Positions 37,808 through 47,573 of a stretch of DNA of 64,000 nucleotides are shown here, one piece after another. The position numbers and the translations under genes are program-made. The notes beneath the pieces are model-generated. The model did no database searches. It was not told the DNA's origin and saw nothing but the letters and a program-made list of their open reading frames with translations. This DNA comes from an uncultured Gammaproteobacteria bacterium (GTDB lineage Bacteria > Pseudomonadota > Gammaproteobacteria > Pseudomonadales > Pseudohongiellaceae). Numbering within the stretch: the first letter of the stretch is position 1; every line of letters starts with the position of its first letter. The DNA lies in NCBI GenBank assembly GCA_913060495.1, contig CAJXRP010000007.1, positions 99,872-163,871 on the forward strand. The letters are read 5' to 3'.

Positions 37808-38356
37808 TTAGTCTTCTTCTATGATGTGCGTAGGTAGGCCATCGAGGCTTACTTGATTCTTCTCGCGCCAATAGTCTTCGATGCCTTCCTCGCCCTTGGA
37901 GGCGAGCCACCTGTCCATATTATCGCGCTCATCGACAAAGTCATAGAAGGGCACGCCAAATCCACAGGAGGTCTGAGCTAGATCGATCTGGAAGTCCACA
38001 TACTGCCTAGCACTTTTATGGGGCTCGAAGAGCTTGGCTAACTCGTCCCACTGCTCATCCCGCGGGTGCGCGGCCACTGCCTTGCCGTATAGGCGCAGGA
38101 TCTTAGGGTTACCGTCGAATGCACAGAACATCATGGTCATACGATCGTTCTGCGCTAGATGTGCGGCTGTCTCATTTCCACTTCCCGTTATATTCAGCCA
38201 CGCGATACGATTCGGTCCGAGAATTCGCAAGCTATCCCAGCCCTTAGGAGAGACATTGATCGTGCCGTCATTCGCGGCAGTGCCGACGAAGAATAGTTTC
38301 TGCTGTTCTATAAAGGCAATATGTTCTGGTTTCATTTCATCAAAACGGCGAGCCAT
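37808..38356 (-). CDS. Pyridoxamine 5'-phosphate oxidase-family flavin-binding protein
   Basis: 182 residues. The split-barrel flavin-binding pattern is visible in FFVGTAANDGTINVSPKGWDSLRIL and in IAWLNITGSGNETAAHL. These stand-alone PPOX-fold proteins often reduce small molecules with FMN or F420. It precedes the VOC gene by 32 bases on the same strand, which suggests one transcript with the MOSC operon. Confidence 0.82.
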   Translation of the reverse strand: MARRFDEMKPEHIAFIEQQKLFFVGTAANDGTINVSPKGWDSLRILGPNRIAWLNITGSGNETAAHLAQNDRMTMMFCAFDGNPKILRLYGKAVAAHPRDEQWDELAKLFEPHKSARQYVDFQIDLAQTSCGFGVPFYDFVDERDNMDRWLASKGEEGIEDYWREKNQVSLDGLPTHIIEED

Positions 38357-38423
38357 GCTGTATTTCTCCTAGTGTCGGCGCGGAGACTGTTGCCTCCTAC
38401 TAAAAAGTGAGAATAGAAACGAT

Positions 38424-38458
38424 CGAAGCCTGATCTGTCGATGACAGATCAGGCTTCG
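38424..38458. terminator. Long perfect hairpin between the PPOX-family gene and the PQQ dehydrogenase gene
   Basis: A 16-bp perfect stem (CGAAGCCTGATCTGTC and its complement, loop GAT) lies just beyond the 3' end of the PQQ dehydrogenase gene on the minus strand. No long U-run follows, but the downstream minus-strand sequence is T-rich. A terminator for the dehydrogenase transcript is the simplest reading. Confidence 0.65.
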
Positions 38459-38497
38459 GGTGAAAGTCTTACTATTTAATAAGCGTTCAGAAATATC

Positions 38498-40618
38498 TTA
38501 GTCGGGAAGACTAAACACATACACTGCATTTCCCGAACGAGGATATTTGATCTCTGTAAGAATTACACCTGGCACTGCGCGCGGGCTAGTCCCGCCTAAC
38601 GCTGCCGTTACCGCGATATATTGTTTGCCATCTACAGCGAAAGAAACTGGATGACCTTGAACAGAAGTTCCCAGTCTAGTTTCCCAAACGATTTCGCCGG
38701 TAGTCACATCGAAGGCCTTGAAGCGTCGGTCTAGATCGCCAACAAATACTAAGTTACCGCCAGTAGACATCGTGCCAGTGTGAAAGGAGGCGCGTTGTTC
38801 ATGGCTCCACACTTCTTCCATGGTATCTACATTATAAGCGCCGATCTTTCCCAAGTTGCCATCGGTTCCAGGCATCTCGAAGAATTTTCGGCTAGCAGCG
38901 AGTCCGCCGCCACCCTGAACCAGTGCCACTTCTCGTGCCGCATTCTCCAGACAAGTCTGGCTAAGCGGGGCGATCATGGTGCCAGTAGGCGGATGGTAAG
39001 TCATCGAATGCCAGTCCTTACCGCCGGCGCTACTTGGGCAGGCAGACGTCCATTCGTTTAACTTCGCATTCTGAATGTCTTCGCGATAGGTAACCAAACC
39101 AGTTTCATCGTCTATGTCGGTGAAGGCATTTTGAAAAACAGTTTCCTTGTATGCCTGAAACTCACCTGACACTCTGTCGTTCTTCCAGAGAATGCCGTAT
39201 TTACCGAGAGAGAAAACCAATTTCTCATCGCCGCGATTTACCAGAATGCGCTCGAACACTTCATCTAGGTCTAGCGCCTCAGCGGGTACATGCTGGAAGA
39301 ACCAATCGAGCTCGCCTGTATCGGTGCTCACAGCAACGGTCGAGTTAGTGAACAGGCCAACATCATTGATAGTCAAATGGCGACTAACAGGCACCCAAGG
39401 CTTCTGCTGCGCAGTGCCCCAGTAAGTTAGCTTGAGATCTGGGTCGTAGCTGCCAGTAATCCATGTCTCGCCACCGGCACGAAACAAATTCGGTAGCTCG
39501 CCCCAAGTATCACCACCGGGCTCATTCGCCTTGGCGATAGTGTTGAAGCGCCATTCGAGTTCGCCCGTATTGGCATCGTGTGCGCTTATATAACAATCTT
39601 CGGGAATGTAGCGTGCGCAACCAGCGAGGCCGAGAATAACCTTGCCGTCAGCAACGATAGGTCCGCTAGAATTAGAGAAACCCTTGCTGGCATCTGCAAC
39701 CTCAGTCTCCCAAACCTGCTCACCGGTGCGAGCATCGAGAGCGATCAATCTTGCATCAGTAGTAGCCTGAATGATCTTGTCGTTATAAATGGCGATGTTG
39801 CGCATGTCCTGACGATTCGCCGGGCCTGCCCAGTTCTCCCAAATAAGCTCGCCGGTAGCAGCATCCAGAGCCTGTATTACATTGCCCGGGTTAATCAGGT
39901 ACATGATGCCGCCATAGACCAGCGGAGCAGGCTCTGAATCGCCTTCGTGCATATTCCAAACCCATTCCAGAGTCATGCCACCGACGTTGTCGGTGTTGAT
40001 CTGGCTGAGTGGGCTGTAACTGTGGCCGTAGTAGTTGCGGCGATGCATAGGCCAGTCAGCCGGATCTGGATTCTCTAGCATGGCATCGGTAACGGGTGTG
40101 AAGTTCTCTATAGTGCCGGCTACAGTTATGCCTTGTGGAGGCTCCGGCTCAGGACGTGAGCGCCTAGCAACTACGCTCGAGATATTGTCCGCGATTTCGA
40201 AGTCTGTGCTTGCAGTAAGCGCCTCGCTAATCGCATCGACGCCGTTGGAGGAAAGAATATGCGCGACGATATTGGTGTAGTCCTCATCGCTAATTCCGTC
40301 GTTCCCACCGGGAGGCATATTCGCCTGAATGTTGTTGAGTAACAGGGCCGGAGTCTGTGTTCCCCAGCGCTGTACGAAAGAGTTTCCAGACAGTATCGGG
40401 CCTAGCGTCGTGCCTTCGAGTTCCGTGCCGTGACAGGCGGCACAATTGGCGGCGAACGCCGTTGCTCCGTCTTCTGCCTGGGAGTTAAATGTTACGGAAG
40501 CGACTGCCCCTGCAGGCGCAGATGACTGCTGCGTGCTCTCTTGCCCACAGGCAGCGAGAAGCAAAATTAGGGCGGGGACTAGAAGCGCGCGAGTAGTGTT
40601 GTTATTAATTATCTTCAT
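38498..40618 (-). CDS. Lipoprotein PQQ dehydrogenase with N-terminal cytochrome c domain
   Basis: 706 residues. A lipobox LLAAC (Cys24) anchors it to a membrane. A cytochrome c domain with CAACH at 59-63 comes first, followed by a PQQ propeller (about 190-700) with repeated W motifs such as LDAATGELIW and FDVTTGEIVW. In most quinohaemoprotein alcohol dehydrogenases the cytochrome lies at the C-terminus, so this order is reversed. The active-site-like stretch ALDLDEV again carries two Asp residues two apart. It would oxidise an alcohol or sugar on the periplasmic side. It starts 12 bases after the CHRD gene ends. Confidence 0.85.
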   Translation of the reverse strand: MKIINNNTTRALLVPALILLLAACGQESTQQSSAPAGAVASVTFNSQAEDGATAFAANCAACHGTELEGTTLGPILSGNSFVQRWGTQTPALLLNNIQANMPPGGNDGISDEDYTNIVAHILSSNGVDAISEALTASTDFEIADNISSVVARRSRPEPEPPQGITVAGTIENFTPVTDAMLENPDPADWPMHRRNYYGHSYSPLSQINTDNVGGMTLEWVWNMHEGDSEPAPLVYGGIMYLINPGNVIQALDAATGELIWENWAGPANRQDMRNIAIYNDKIIQATTDARLIALDARTGEQVWETEVADASKGFSNSSGPIVADGKVILGLAGCARYIPEDCYISAHDANTGELEWRFNTIAKANEPGGDTWGELPNLFRAGGETWITGSYDPDLKLTYWGTAQQKPWVPVSRHLTINDVGLFTNSTVAVSTDTGELDWFFQHVPAEALDLDEVFERILVNRGDEKLVFSLGKYGILWKNDRVSGEFQAYKETVFQNAFTDIDDETGLVTYREDIQNAKLNEWTSACPSSAGGKDWHSMTYHPPTGTMIAPLSQTCLENAAREVALVQGGGGLAASRKFFEMPGTDGNLGKIGAYNVDTMEEVWSHEQRASFHTGTMSTGGNLVFVGDLDRRFKAFDVTTGEIVWETRLGTSVQGHPVSFAVDGKQYIAVTAALGGTSPRAVPGVILTEIKYPRSGNAVYVFSLPD

Positions 40619-40630
40619 ACTAAACCTCGA

Positions 40631-41083
40631 TTAATTTCTGGCAAAAATCCAACCGCGCAATTCGCCGGGAGGATTTGTTTCGCTGTGTACTTGAATGTAG
40701 AGCGCATTGTCTTTTAGGGCAGTGACCTGTTCGTCAGTGAGTTCCAGCACCGCGCTAATCTCGCCGGCGGGCATCTTCGTTATTTCTAGTTGATGTACGA
40801 CAGGGCCGGGTTGTGCCGGTGGGCCATTGTGCACATGCGCCATAGTGGCCGCAGAATTCATGCCCATGAAATTGCCGCTAACCGTGAGCGTATTGCCTTC
40901 TAATGTCAGAATCACCTCTCCCTCACCGGTTATCGTAGTAACCGTCTGTGGGGTCGTAGGCATGGGTGATAATCTGGCTCTATAGGTTCCCGACTGTGCC
41001 ACTGCGCTTACAGAAAAAATCAGTGCGAGTGTGCAGATGAAGGATGTAAAAAGTGTAGAAAAGGTCTTGTGGCCGAGTTTCAT
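40631..41083 (-). CDS. Exported CHRD-domain protein
   Basis: 150 residues with a signal peptide (about 1-29, after AVAQ). The rest is a CHRD domain: YRARLSPMPTTP at its start, AHVHNGPPAQPG, and the closing HSETNPPGELRGWI are strong family markers. The function of bacterial CHRD proteins is poorly known; they resemble chordin repeats and often sit beside periplasmic redox proteins. It is the first gene of an operon with the lipoprotein PQQ dehydrogenase. Confidence 0.85.
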   Translation of the reverse strand: MKLGHKTFSTLFTSFICTLALIFSVSAVAQSGTYRARLSPMPTTPQTVTTITGEGEVILTLEGNTLTVSGNFMGMNSAATMAHVHNGPPAQPGPVVHQLEITKMPAGEISAVLELTDEQVTALKDNALYIQVHSETNPPGELRGWIFARN

Positions 41084-41370
41084 AGCTACCTCATTGGCGC
41101 GTTTATTCTTATAGGGTTGGTGCTAGCAATTAGATTAACTAAAAGTAGGAGGAGAAATTACCATTAACTGAGGGAAATAGGAACGCATCAGCCTGTCTAT
41201 GGGGCTCAGAGAGAGGCTAGGACAGAAATAAGCAGTGTTAGAGAAGACTAGGCCAAGGCTAAGAGAAAGGCGTCTTTATGTATAACAGTTCGAAATGTCA
41301 GGCTCGGCATATCTAACACGAAGGCAGGACTAGATTTATACACATCCCGCTTTTATTACCAGCAAACGAC

Positions 41371-42204
41371 CTAGTTTCTTCCCAATGCAGCCAGCACAAG
41401 TCTAGCCATCTCTATATGGCCCTCGGCTGTTGGGTGAAAACGAATCCCAGTGCTCGCAGCAGCGGCGCCGTTGATCCAGCGTTCACCTAGAGAGCAGGGG
41501 CCATGACCCGCTGCAAGAACATAGGAATCAGCGATAAGGCTTTGGGTGCTTGATGCGGCGCTCACAAAGGCTTCCTCGAGTCTTTGGCCTAGCGCAGCCA
41601 GATAGGCAGTGTCATTGCTACTCAACGCCAGCTCGCGGCAGTTGATTGCATCAGTGGGGAATACGCGAGGATAAGTCACAAGTACAACTTTGGCCTGCGG
41701 AGCCTTCGCTTTGATGGCATCGAGCATCGCGCCAAGCTCAGCGGGAAGTTTGTCTACAGCCTCGCCAATCGCGGCTTGGTCGCGATTGGCAGTGCAGTGT
41801 TCAGCAGCGGTTTTACCGGCGCAGGCAAAAGTCGATGAGGTGTACTGAATGTCATTGCCGCCAATCGTGACAGTTACCAGCATAGTGTCGCTGCCGACAG
41901 CATCAATCTGAGGGGCAGCACCGTTCTGGGGAGTGTCGAGAATATTGGCAGTGGTCGCGCCATTGCAGCTCACATCGGTGAGTGTAAGGCCCAAAGCGTC
42001 AGCAACAAGGTGAGGGTAGTTGTTATCCGAGCGCCCACAAGTTCCCAATTGGGTAGCAATACCTGGACCTGCGGCGAATGAGCTGCCAAGTGAGACATAT
42101 TTGGCTCCCTGCGCTAGTGCTGCACTGGACACACCTTGAGAGAGGGAAACGGTAGTAGTAAAGAGTGAGCTGCACAGGGCAACGAAGGTGATTATCTTTC
42201 TCAT
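41371..42204 (-). CDS. Exported SGNH/GDSL-family hydrolase
   Basis: 277 residues with a signal peptide (about 1-22). The catalytic Ser is in YVSLGSSFAAG, the oxyanion residues are in SCNGAT and IGGNDI, and the Asp/His pair appears in FHPTAEGH near the end. It is probably an exported esterase or lipase. Several cysteines (CGRSDN, FACAGK, CREL) suggest disulfides. The 287 bases up to the CHRD gene start show no gene. Confidence 0.87.
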   Translation of the reverse strand: MRKIITFVALCSSLFTTTVSLSQGVSSAALAQGAKYVSLGSSFAAGPGIATQLGTCGRSDNNYPHLVADALGLTLTDVSCNGATTANILDTPQNGAAPQIDAVGSDTMLVTVTIGGNDIQYTSSTFACAGKTAAEHCTANRDQAAIGEAVDKLPAELGAMLDAIKAKAPQAKVVLVTYPRVFPTDAINCRELALSSNDTAYLAALGQRLEEAFVSAASSTQSLIADSYVLAAGHGPCSLGERWINGAAAASTGIRFHPTAEGHIEMARLVLAALGRN

Positions 42205-42319
42205 TGAATTCTCCTAAATTTGCAAAGGCGCTCTACTGCGTCCGATTGTAGGCTTTGTTATTCGCTTGACCTATTTTGAATCTGTCGTCTAATCTTAGCC
42301 TTGGTCTACTCTGTTCGGA

Positions 42320-42784
42320 TCAGGCCTGTTCCATTGCTATTGTGTAGTCGTACCAATCGACGATCTTCCCATCCCTGATAAAAAATACCCCGACGCCGTG
42401 CCACGTCTTGATCGCATAGCCCGAAAAATAGTCAATTCGTTCATTGATCACCATCGGTCCTCTCGCAAAGGTGTCTAGCACCTCGAATCGGTCGACGTAG
42501 TTAATTATCGTTTGAATGCGAGCTGATACTGCATCACGACCATCTGCGAGTTCCGTCGTCTCTGTCATTCGATACGCGCCGTCGTCAGCAAAATACGCCA
42601 TAATGTTGTTCAAATTCTGATCGGGCCACGCTGCACAGAATTCATTCACGAGTTGAATGTTAGCTTGCTCATCGCTAGTTGGCTGCGCTGCGCTAGCTGA
42701 ACTGGCAATACCAGCGAGAGCAATTGCGCCAGCTCCCGCTGCCAAAAAACCTCGGCGGTTAATTTCTAGATCTTGTGTTGCCAT
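42320..42784 (-). CDS. Tat-exported SnoaL/limonene-epoxide-hydrolase-fold protein
   Basis: 154 residues from the ATG at 42784, which has a GAGGAATTAACC leader. The N-terminus has a twin-arginine motif (NRRGFLAAG) and a hydrophobic stretch ending SASA. The mature part is a cone-shaped alpha+beta barrel pattern (FCAAWPDQNLNNIMAYFADDGAYR) close to limonene-1,2-epoxide hydrolases. Tat export implies it folds, perhaps with a ligand, before crossing the membrane. The substrate is unknown. Confidence 0.78.
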   Translation of the reverse strand: MATQDLEINRRGFLAAGAGAIALAGIASSASAAQPTSDEQANIQLVNEFCAAWPDQNLNNIMAYFADDGAYRMTETTELADGRDAVSARIQTIINYVDRFEVLDTFARGPMVINERIDYFSGYAIKTWHGVGVFFIRDGKIVDWYDYTIAMEQA

Positions 42785-42892
42785 GGTTAATTCCTCTTCT
42801 GTTCTACTTTTTTCACGCATACCGATTCTTAGTCTTCGGCTAAGGCTTCGAACTCGATTCGATTGAATCGCAGCATTCCATGCATACTAACT

Positions 42893-43051
42893 CTACCTAG
42901 TTACTACATGCCAGATTACGTAGAACCAAGATAACAAGCCATGAAGAATTGCCCACAGCACAGACTTATTGACGCTCCAAGAGATAGCGATAGCTAAGGC
43001 GGTTCCGAAAGTTATGCCATACCTTGCTGCTTCATTATGTGATCTAGCCAT
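42893..43051 (-). CDS. Small membrane protein of 52 residues
   Basis: ATG at 43051 follows GGAGGGTTAATT, a strong ribosome binding site. The product has a polar start (MARSHNEAARYG), a helix around FGTALAIAISWSV, a short charged turn, and a second helix around WAILHGLLSWFYVIW. Similar two-helix miniproteins are common in environmental bacteria without known function. It lies just before the decayed attC-bearing region, so it may be an old cassette gene. Confidence 0.6.
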   Translation of the reverse strand: MARSHNEAARYGITFGTALAIAISWSVNKSVLWAILHGLLSWFYVIWHVVTR

Positions 43052-43233
43052 AATTAACCCTCCAATGTTTATCTCGGTAAGTCAGTACAAGCAATGCAGT
43101 GAGAGGTGTTGTTTAACTTGTGCCGGCGATCTCAAAGAACTCCGTGTTGCTAATTTTTAATTCTCTTCAATCCTATTTTTCCCATCGCCACATAGATGAA
43201 TATGAAAACTCCGGGTTTTGATTACTCTCAATA

Positions 43234-43629
43234 CTAAATTTCTACCGTTTGAGGTCGTAAGAATTTCGCAGCACAGAACATACCCACAGCTATGACCATT
43301 TCAACTAACATTGGAACGAGGGTTCTCTCATCGAAACCATCAACGCCTAAACTGACGAGTCGGCCAACAACAATCATGAACTCGCTCAGCGCGGGGACAT
43401 ACAGTAATTTATATTCTTTCTTGGTTAATGCGTAAGCTGAAACCAGGCCTAAGGCAAGGTATTGTCCGCCAAGAATTCCACGACCGGCACTCAACCCTGC
43501 TATTCCATCGGGTAACCAGGCAAAAGCTGGTCCCACCAATGCAGTTGCAGGATCAATAAAGGCGGATAGCCCAAGTGCGAAGAAAATAAGGGCCAACAGA
43601 AGTGCGAAAATTTTGAGAGCAAGCTGCAC
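43234..43629 (-). CDS. DUF4345-like membrane protein
   Basis: 131 residues with about four helices. FFALGLSAFIDPATALVG and the RGILGGQYLALGLV segment resemble the DUF4345 pattern. A ribosome binding site AGGAGAAATATTG precedes the ATG. A relic attC (43640-43696) lies just upstream. Function is unknown, and the region may be a decayed end of the integron array. Confidence 0.6.
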   Translation of the reverse strand: MQLALKIFALLLALIFFALGLSAFIDPATALVGPAFAWLPDGIAGLSAGRGILGGQYLALGLVSAYALTKKEYKLLYVPALSEFMIVVGRLVSLGVDGFDERTLVPMLVEMVIAVGMFCAAKFLRPQTVEI

Positions 43630-43639
43630 AATATTTCTC

Positions 43640-43696
43640 CTCGTCTATAGTCTAGGCGCGCTAAGCGCGCTTTCTTTTTGATTGGTTTGCTTCGTG
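43640..43696 (-). repeat. Relic attC site
   Basis: Read on the minus strand, GCAAACCAATCAAAAAGAAAGCGCGC and the matching GCGCGC hairpin arm copy the left half of the array's attC sites. The right core (R') is lost. It follows the 3' end of the small TM gene at 43726, as expected for an attC. Confidence 0.6.
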
Positions 43697-43725
43697 CCGT
43701 AACCACGGAAGCATTCGGTTTATCT

Positions 43726-44040
43726 TTAAATCGAAACTGTTGTAAAAGCCAATATAAATATGAATAGGCCCATAGAGCCCGGAACAGCATGTGCAAGCAA
43801 TGCTGGGCACCTAAGAATATCTTTTGCTGGAGATATAAAGAAATACGGATCAAGCTCTTCTAGCTTTGATTTCAAAAAACCCCAATAGACCCAGAAATAG
43901 GCCGAAAGAGAAAACAAGAGTAGTTCAATGCCAAATACATCTATCAGAATAATCAGTTCCAGTCCTATACCAAACTCTGGCCCGGCTAATACTAGGCAAA
44001 GAAAGACAATGACGATCTTGTGGAGATTTGTTACTCGCAT
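43726..44040 (-). CDS. Three-TM membrane protein of unknown function (cassette-like)
   Basis: 104 residues with about three membrane helices. It starts MRVTNLHKIVIVFLCLVLAG and ends in a hydrophobic stretch with GSMGLFIFILAFTT. No family was recognised. It lies between two relic attC sites, in the orientation expected of an integron cassette gene. Confidence 0.6.
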   Translation of the reverse strand: MRVTNLHKIVIVFLCLVLAGPEFGIGLELIILIDVFGIELLLFSLSAYFWVYWGFLKSKLEELDPYFFISPAKDILRCPALLAHAVPGSMGLFIFILAFTTVSI

Positions 44041-44065
44041 CTAGTTTTATCTAGCCCACTGATGT

Positions 44066-44128
44066 ACAAAACGTGCCCAAAAACGGCAGCAGCATTAGAT
44101 GTTACTCTTTTGACTTGTTTGCTATGTG
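44066..44128 (-). repeat. Relic attC site beyond fusA
   Basis: On the minus strand ACATAGCAAACAAGTCAAAA matches the array's left core and inner box at most positions, and GGGCACGTTTTG is a worn form of the right core GGGCGTTATG. It lies 43 bases after the stop of the small exported-protein gene at 44171. Confidence 0.6.
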
Positions 44129-44170
44129 TCGGCAAGGCGATTTCCGGCGCAAAGCTACCACCATTGCTGA

Positions 44171-44338
44171 CTATTGCTTCGACGACACCAAATGATCAGC
44201 CGATTCAAGCAGTATGTGGCCAAACTTGAAGTCAGGAATTGCGCCATTGAGGGCTTCGCTCTCTGCCGCAGGGGAGATTACGAAAAGTAAAAGAGACAGG
44301 AAGGATATGGCGTAGAACACGAATACTCTAGTTTTCAT
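44171..44338 (-). CDS. Small exported protein of 55 residues (probable cassette gene)
   Basis: ATG at 44338 lies 9 bases after AGGGAGC. The first 24 residues (MKTRVFVFYAISFLSLLLFV and so on) form a good signal peptide or TM helix with possible cleavage near AAES. The short mature part is soluble (FKFGHILLESADH). The stop is followed by a relic attC at 44066-44128, so it fits an old integron cassette. No family was recognised, and it could be a truncated gene. Confidence 0.5.
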   Translation of the reverse strand: MKTRVFVFYAISFLSLLLFVISPAAESEALNGAIPDFKFGHILLESADHLVSSKQ

Positions 44339-44524
44339 CAATGTTGCTCCCTTTTTATTGTAGTTTTAGGGTAGATCAATCATTTCACTACCTTGATAGT
44401 GATACTAGCGAGTCTAAATGTCACGTAATATGAGTCACCGAATTCATGTTTTTATATACAGTCTTGTTGACTAGAAGGCAGATAACGCTGTGGTAAGAGG
44501 CATTTCTTTGTCTTTTGCCCATAA

Positions 44525-44559
44525 AAAAGGCCCCGATAAAGTTCATTATCGGGGCCTTT
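44525..44559 (-). terminator. Rho-independent terminator of fusA
   Basis: AAAGGCCCCGATAA and its complement form a 14-bp stem around a short loop, flanked by A and T runs, 19 bases downstream of the fusA stop codon. Confidence 0.88.
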
Positions 44560-44577
44560 AAAAGCAAGAATTTTAAC

Positions 44578-46671
44578 TTACTTCTTGGCTTTCGCTTCCT
44601 GTCTTGCTTTCTCATCTTCAACAACGGCTTCAGAAACTGATCTTGGGCATTGCATGTAATGAGAGAACTCCATAGAGAACTGACCGCGACCTGAGGTCAT
44701 TGTTCGCAGGCTGCCAATGTAGCCAAACATCTCGGAAAGAGGCACATCGGCTTTAATACGAATGCCTGTGGCGCCAGTATCCTGATCTTTGATCATGCCG
44801 CGACGACGATTCAAATCGCCAATTACGTCACCCATGTGATCTTCCGGCGTAAATACATCTACTTTCATGATCGGCTCGATTAGTTCGGGTCCGGCTTTAG
44901 GCATTGACTGACGATAAGCGCCTCTTGCAGCAAGTTCGAAAGCTACAGCCGATGAATCCACTGCGTGGAAGCCACCGTCATAGAGTTCGATTTCAATGTC
45001 CAATACTGGAAAGCCTGCTATTGGGCCGCTCTCCATCATGCCTTTGAAACCTTTCTCAATAGCAGGGAAAAATTCCTTCGGTACGTTACCGCCCACAACA
45101 CTGGAGCTAAATACATAGCCAGTGCCTGGCTCACCGGGCTTAATGCGGTAATCGATCTTACCGAATTGACCGGAACCACCTGACTGCTTCTTGTGTGTGT
45201 AGCTGTCTTCAATTTCTTGGGTAATTGTTTCGCGGTAGGCTACCTGAGGTGCGCCAACTTCCAACTCAACACCGTAAGTACGATTTAAAATATCGACTTT
45301 AATATCAAGGTGTAGCTCGCCCATTCCCTTGAGGATGGTTTCGCCGGAATCTTCGTCTGTCTCAACTCTGAAAGAAGGGTCTTCCGCGATCATTTTGCCA
45401 ATCGCAACGCCCAATTTGTCAACACTGCTCTTGTCTTTTGGTGATACCGCAATTGATATTACCGGGTCTGGGAAAATCATCGGTTCCAGCGTGCAGGGGT
45501 TATTAGTGCTACACAGGGTGTGGCCTGTTTGCACATTCTTCATGCCAACGATGGCAAAAATGTCACCGGCTTGCGCCCTATCTATTTCAGCACGGTCATC
45601 GGCATGCATTTCTACCATACGGCCAATGCGCTCGGTTTTACCTGTAAATGAATTTAAAATGGTATCGCCTTTGTTTAGCACGCCGGAATACACCCGAACA
45701 AAGGTTAGGGCGCCAAAGCGGTCTTCCATGATTTTGAAGGCCAATGCGCGAAAGGGCTCAGACTCATCAACCAAGGCGAATTCACCGTTGGGTTCGCCTT
45801 CCTCGTCAGTTAGAGGCTGAGCTGGAACTTCAGTTGGGCTGGGCAGGTAATCAACAACCGCATCCAATACCAATTGAATACCTTTGTCTTTAAATGCAGA
45901 ACCACAGTAAGTAGGGAAGAAGTCCAGGGCGATCGTGCCCTTGCGGATGCAGCGCTTAATGTCATCTATCGAGGGCTCTACGCCGTCCAGATAGGACTCC
46001 ATCACGTCATCATCTTGCTCAACAGCCATTTCAATTAGTTTTTCGCGGTATTCTTCTACCTGATCAACCATGTCTTCCGGCACATCGCCAATTTCGAATT
46101 TTTCAGGGTTGCCCGGATCAGGCCAGATATGTGATTTGCGTGTGAGAAGGTCAACTATACCTATGAAATCGTCTTCAGTGCCGATGGGTAAAACCATGAC
46201 CAGAGGGTTTGCGCCGAGAATGTTCTCTACCTGATCAACAACTTTGAGGAAGTCTGCGCCTACGCGGTCAAGTTTGTTAACGAAGATAACGCGCGATACT
46301 TCAGAGTCATTGGCATAGCGCCAGTTAGTCTCTGACTGGGGCTCAACACCGCCCGAACCACAAAAAACACCAACGCCGCCATCCAACACTTTAAGTGAAC
46401 GATACACTTCAACAGTGAAATCAACGTGGCCTGGTGTATCAATAATATTAAGGCGGTGATCTTTCCAGAAACAGGTAGTCGCCGCAGACTGAATAGTGAT
46501 TCCGCGCTCTTTCTCCTGATCCATGAAATCTGTTGTTGCTGCACCATCATGCACTTCGCCGGTTTTATGGATTTTACCGGTAAGCTTAAGAATACGCTCT
46601 GTGGTGGTGGTTTTACCGGCATCAACGTGGGCGAAAATACCTATGTTTCTATAAAGTGATAAATCAGTCAT
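44578..46671 (-). CDS. fusA: Translation elongation factor G
   Basis: 697 residues from the ATG at 46671 (MTDLSLYRN); an ATG 12 bases earlier is possible. GTPase motifs are [22 protein letters not shown] and NKLD, followed by domains II to V ending in a Lys-rich tail. It catalyses ribosomal translocation. No rpsL, rpsG or tufA genes flank it, so it is outside the usual str operon and may be a second EF-G. It has its own terminator. It sits between decayed integron sequence on both sides. Confidence 0.92.
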   Translation of the reverse strand: MTDLSLYRNIGIFAHVDAGKTTTTERILKLTGKIHKTGEVHDGAATTDFMDQEKERGITIQSAATTCFWKDHRLNIIDTPGHVDFTVEVYRSLKVLDGGVGVFCGSGGVEPQSETNWRYANDSEVSRVIFVNKLDRVGADFLKVVDQVENILGANPLVMVLPIGTEDDFIGIVDLLTRKSHIWPDPGNPEKFEIGDVPEDMVDQVEEYREKLIEMAVEQDDDVMESYLDGVEPSIDDIKRCIRKGTIALDFFPTYCGSAFKDKGIQLVLDAVVDYLPSPTEVPAQPLTDEEGEPNGEFALVDESEPFRALAFKIMEDRFGALTFVRVYSGVLNKGDTILNSFTGKTERIGRMVEMHADDRAEIDRAQAGDIFAIVGMKNVQTGHTLCSTNNPCTLEPMIFPDPVISIAVSPKDKSSVDKLGVAIGKMIAEDPSFRVETDEDSGETILKGMGELHLDIKVDILNRTYGVELEVGAPQVAYRETITQEIEDSYTHKKQSGGSGQFGKIDYRIKPGEPGTGYVFSSSVVGGNVPKEFFPAIEKGFKGMMESGPIAGFPVLDIEIELYDGGFHAVDSSAVAFELAARGAYRQSMPKAGPELIEPIMKVDVFTPEDHMGDVIGDLNRRRGMIKDQDTGATGIRIKADVPLSEMFGYIGSLRTMTSGRGQFSMEFSHYMQCPRSVSEAVVEDEKARQEAKAKK

Positions 46672-46897
46672 TGTGCTGCCCAAAGGTTAGCTATTAAATT
46701 AGGTGAAAAACGGTGCGGCATGATACTAGAGTTTCAGGGTGAAACGCGAGGGGAAAATACAGGAAAGAGCAGGGTAATATTCTGAAATGGCCTAGAATAC
46801 TGCTCCTGCAGCGAGGAATTAGTGGGGACACCACCAAAAACAGTAAAAAATGATCTTCAGTGAAAGAAGGAGAGGATAAATACCTTACTGTATCTAT
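46672..46897. other. Intergenic region upstream of fusA
   Basis: About 225 bases. It should contain the fusA promoter and the far boundary of the cassette carrying the hydrolase at 46898. No attC core is recognisable here, so the last cassette has apparently lost its site. Confidence 0.4.
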
Positions 46898-47554
46898 TTA
46901 CCGAATCCATTCTCTGATGTGTCCTAGCCAAGCTTCTAGGGGCCTATAGAACGCCCCATGCTTGAGCCCAGTTGTAATGTAATGCTCATCGAATGTCTCT
47001 AAAGAGCTTCTCGAGGCCAATTTTTGGCAGGAGCCGGGAGCATCGGTTGTTTCATATATTGAGAGTAGCCTTCCACCTAGCGTTACTGGGGGCTCAAAAA
47101 TCATGTCTCCATTGAAGCAGCCGGCCATCAGGACAGTGTTGATAGCATGCTCATTGAAGCGCCCTGCTGTTAGGGCGGTAAGCTGACTCCCTCTGGAAAA
47201 ACCAATTAGCGTGATATTGGATGCGGGAACGCCTGAATCCAATAGCGAGCTCACCCAGGATGAGAACAGTTCTACGTACTCATTAATATCAGTGTTCTTA
47301 GCCCTATGATGGGCTATTAAATTGAAGCCGCCTATTTCGAATATCTTTTCCTTAATGGCAGGGAAGTCATAAATTCCATATTCCGGGTGTTCAGGGGTTT
47401 GCTTATCTCCCTCGACTATAAGGCCGTGTACATAGAACACGTACTTCTCAGAAGCGTTTATCTGTGATGGAAATTGCGTATATACCTCTTGCCCAAAGAG
47501 ATGGATGGGAAAGATGAGTAATATCATGAATGTTAGCCTTAGTAGTCTATTCAT
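46898..47554 (-). CDS. Exported alpha/beta hydrolase
   Basis: 218 residues with a signal peptide (about 1-21, after LFGQ). YVFYVHGLIVEGD supplies the HG oxyanion element, LIGFSRGSQL the nucleophile Ser elbow (GxSxG), and TGLKHGAFYRP probably the catalytic His. The substrate is unknown. It lies immediately before relic attC 47574-47634 in array order, so it may be the terminal cassette of the integron whose own attC has decayed. Confidence 0.75.
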   Translation of the reverse strand: MNRLLRLTFMILLIFPIHLFGQEVYTQFPSQINASEKYVFYVHGLIVEGDKQTPEHPEYGIYDFPAIKEKIFEIGGFNLIAHHRAKNTDINEYVELFSSWVSSLLDSGVPASNITLIGFSRGSQLTALTAGRFNEHAINTVLMAGCFNGDMIFEPPVTLGGRLLSIYETTDAPGSCQKLASRSSLETFDEHYITTGLKHGAFYRPLEAWLGHIREWIR

Positions 47555-47573
47555 TACTTTCCAGTGCAGCTAA

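Noticed and set aside
43086..43150. Possible further attC relic left of the DUF4345-like gene
   Set aside because: Only GTTAAACAACACC resembles a left core; no hairpin or right core could be found.
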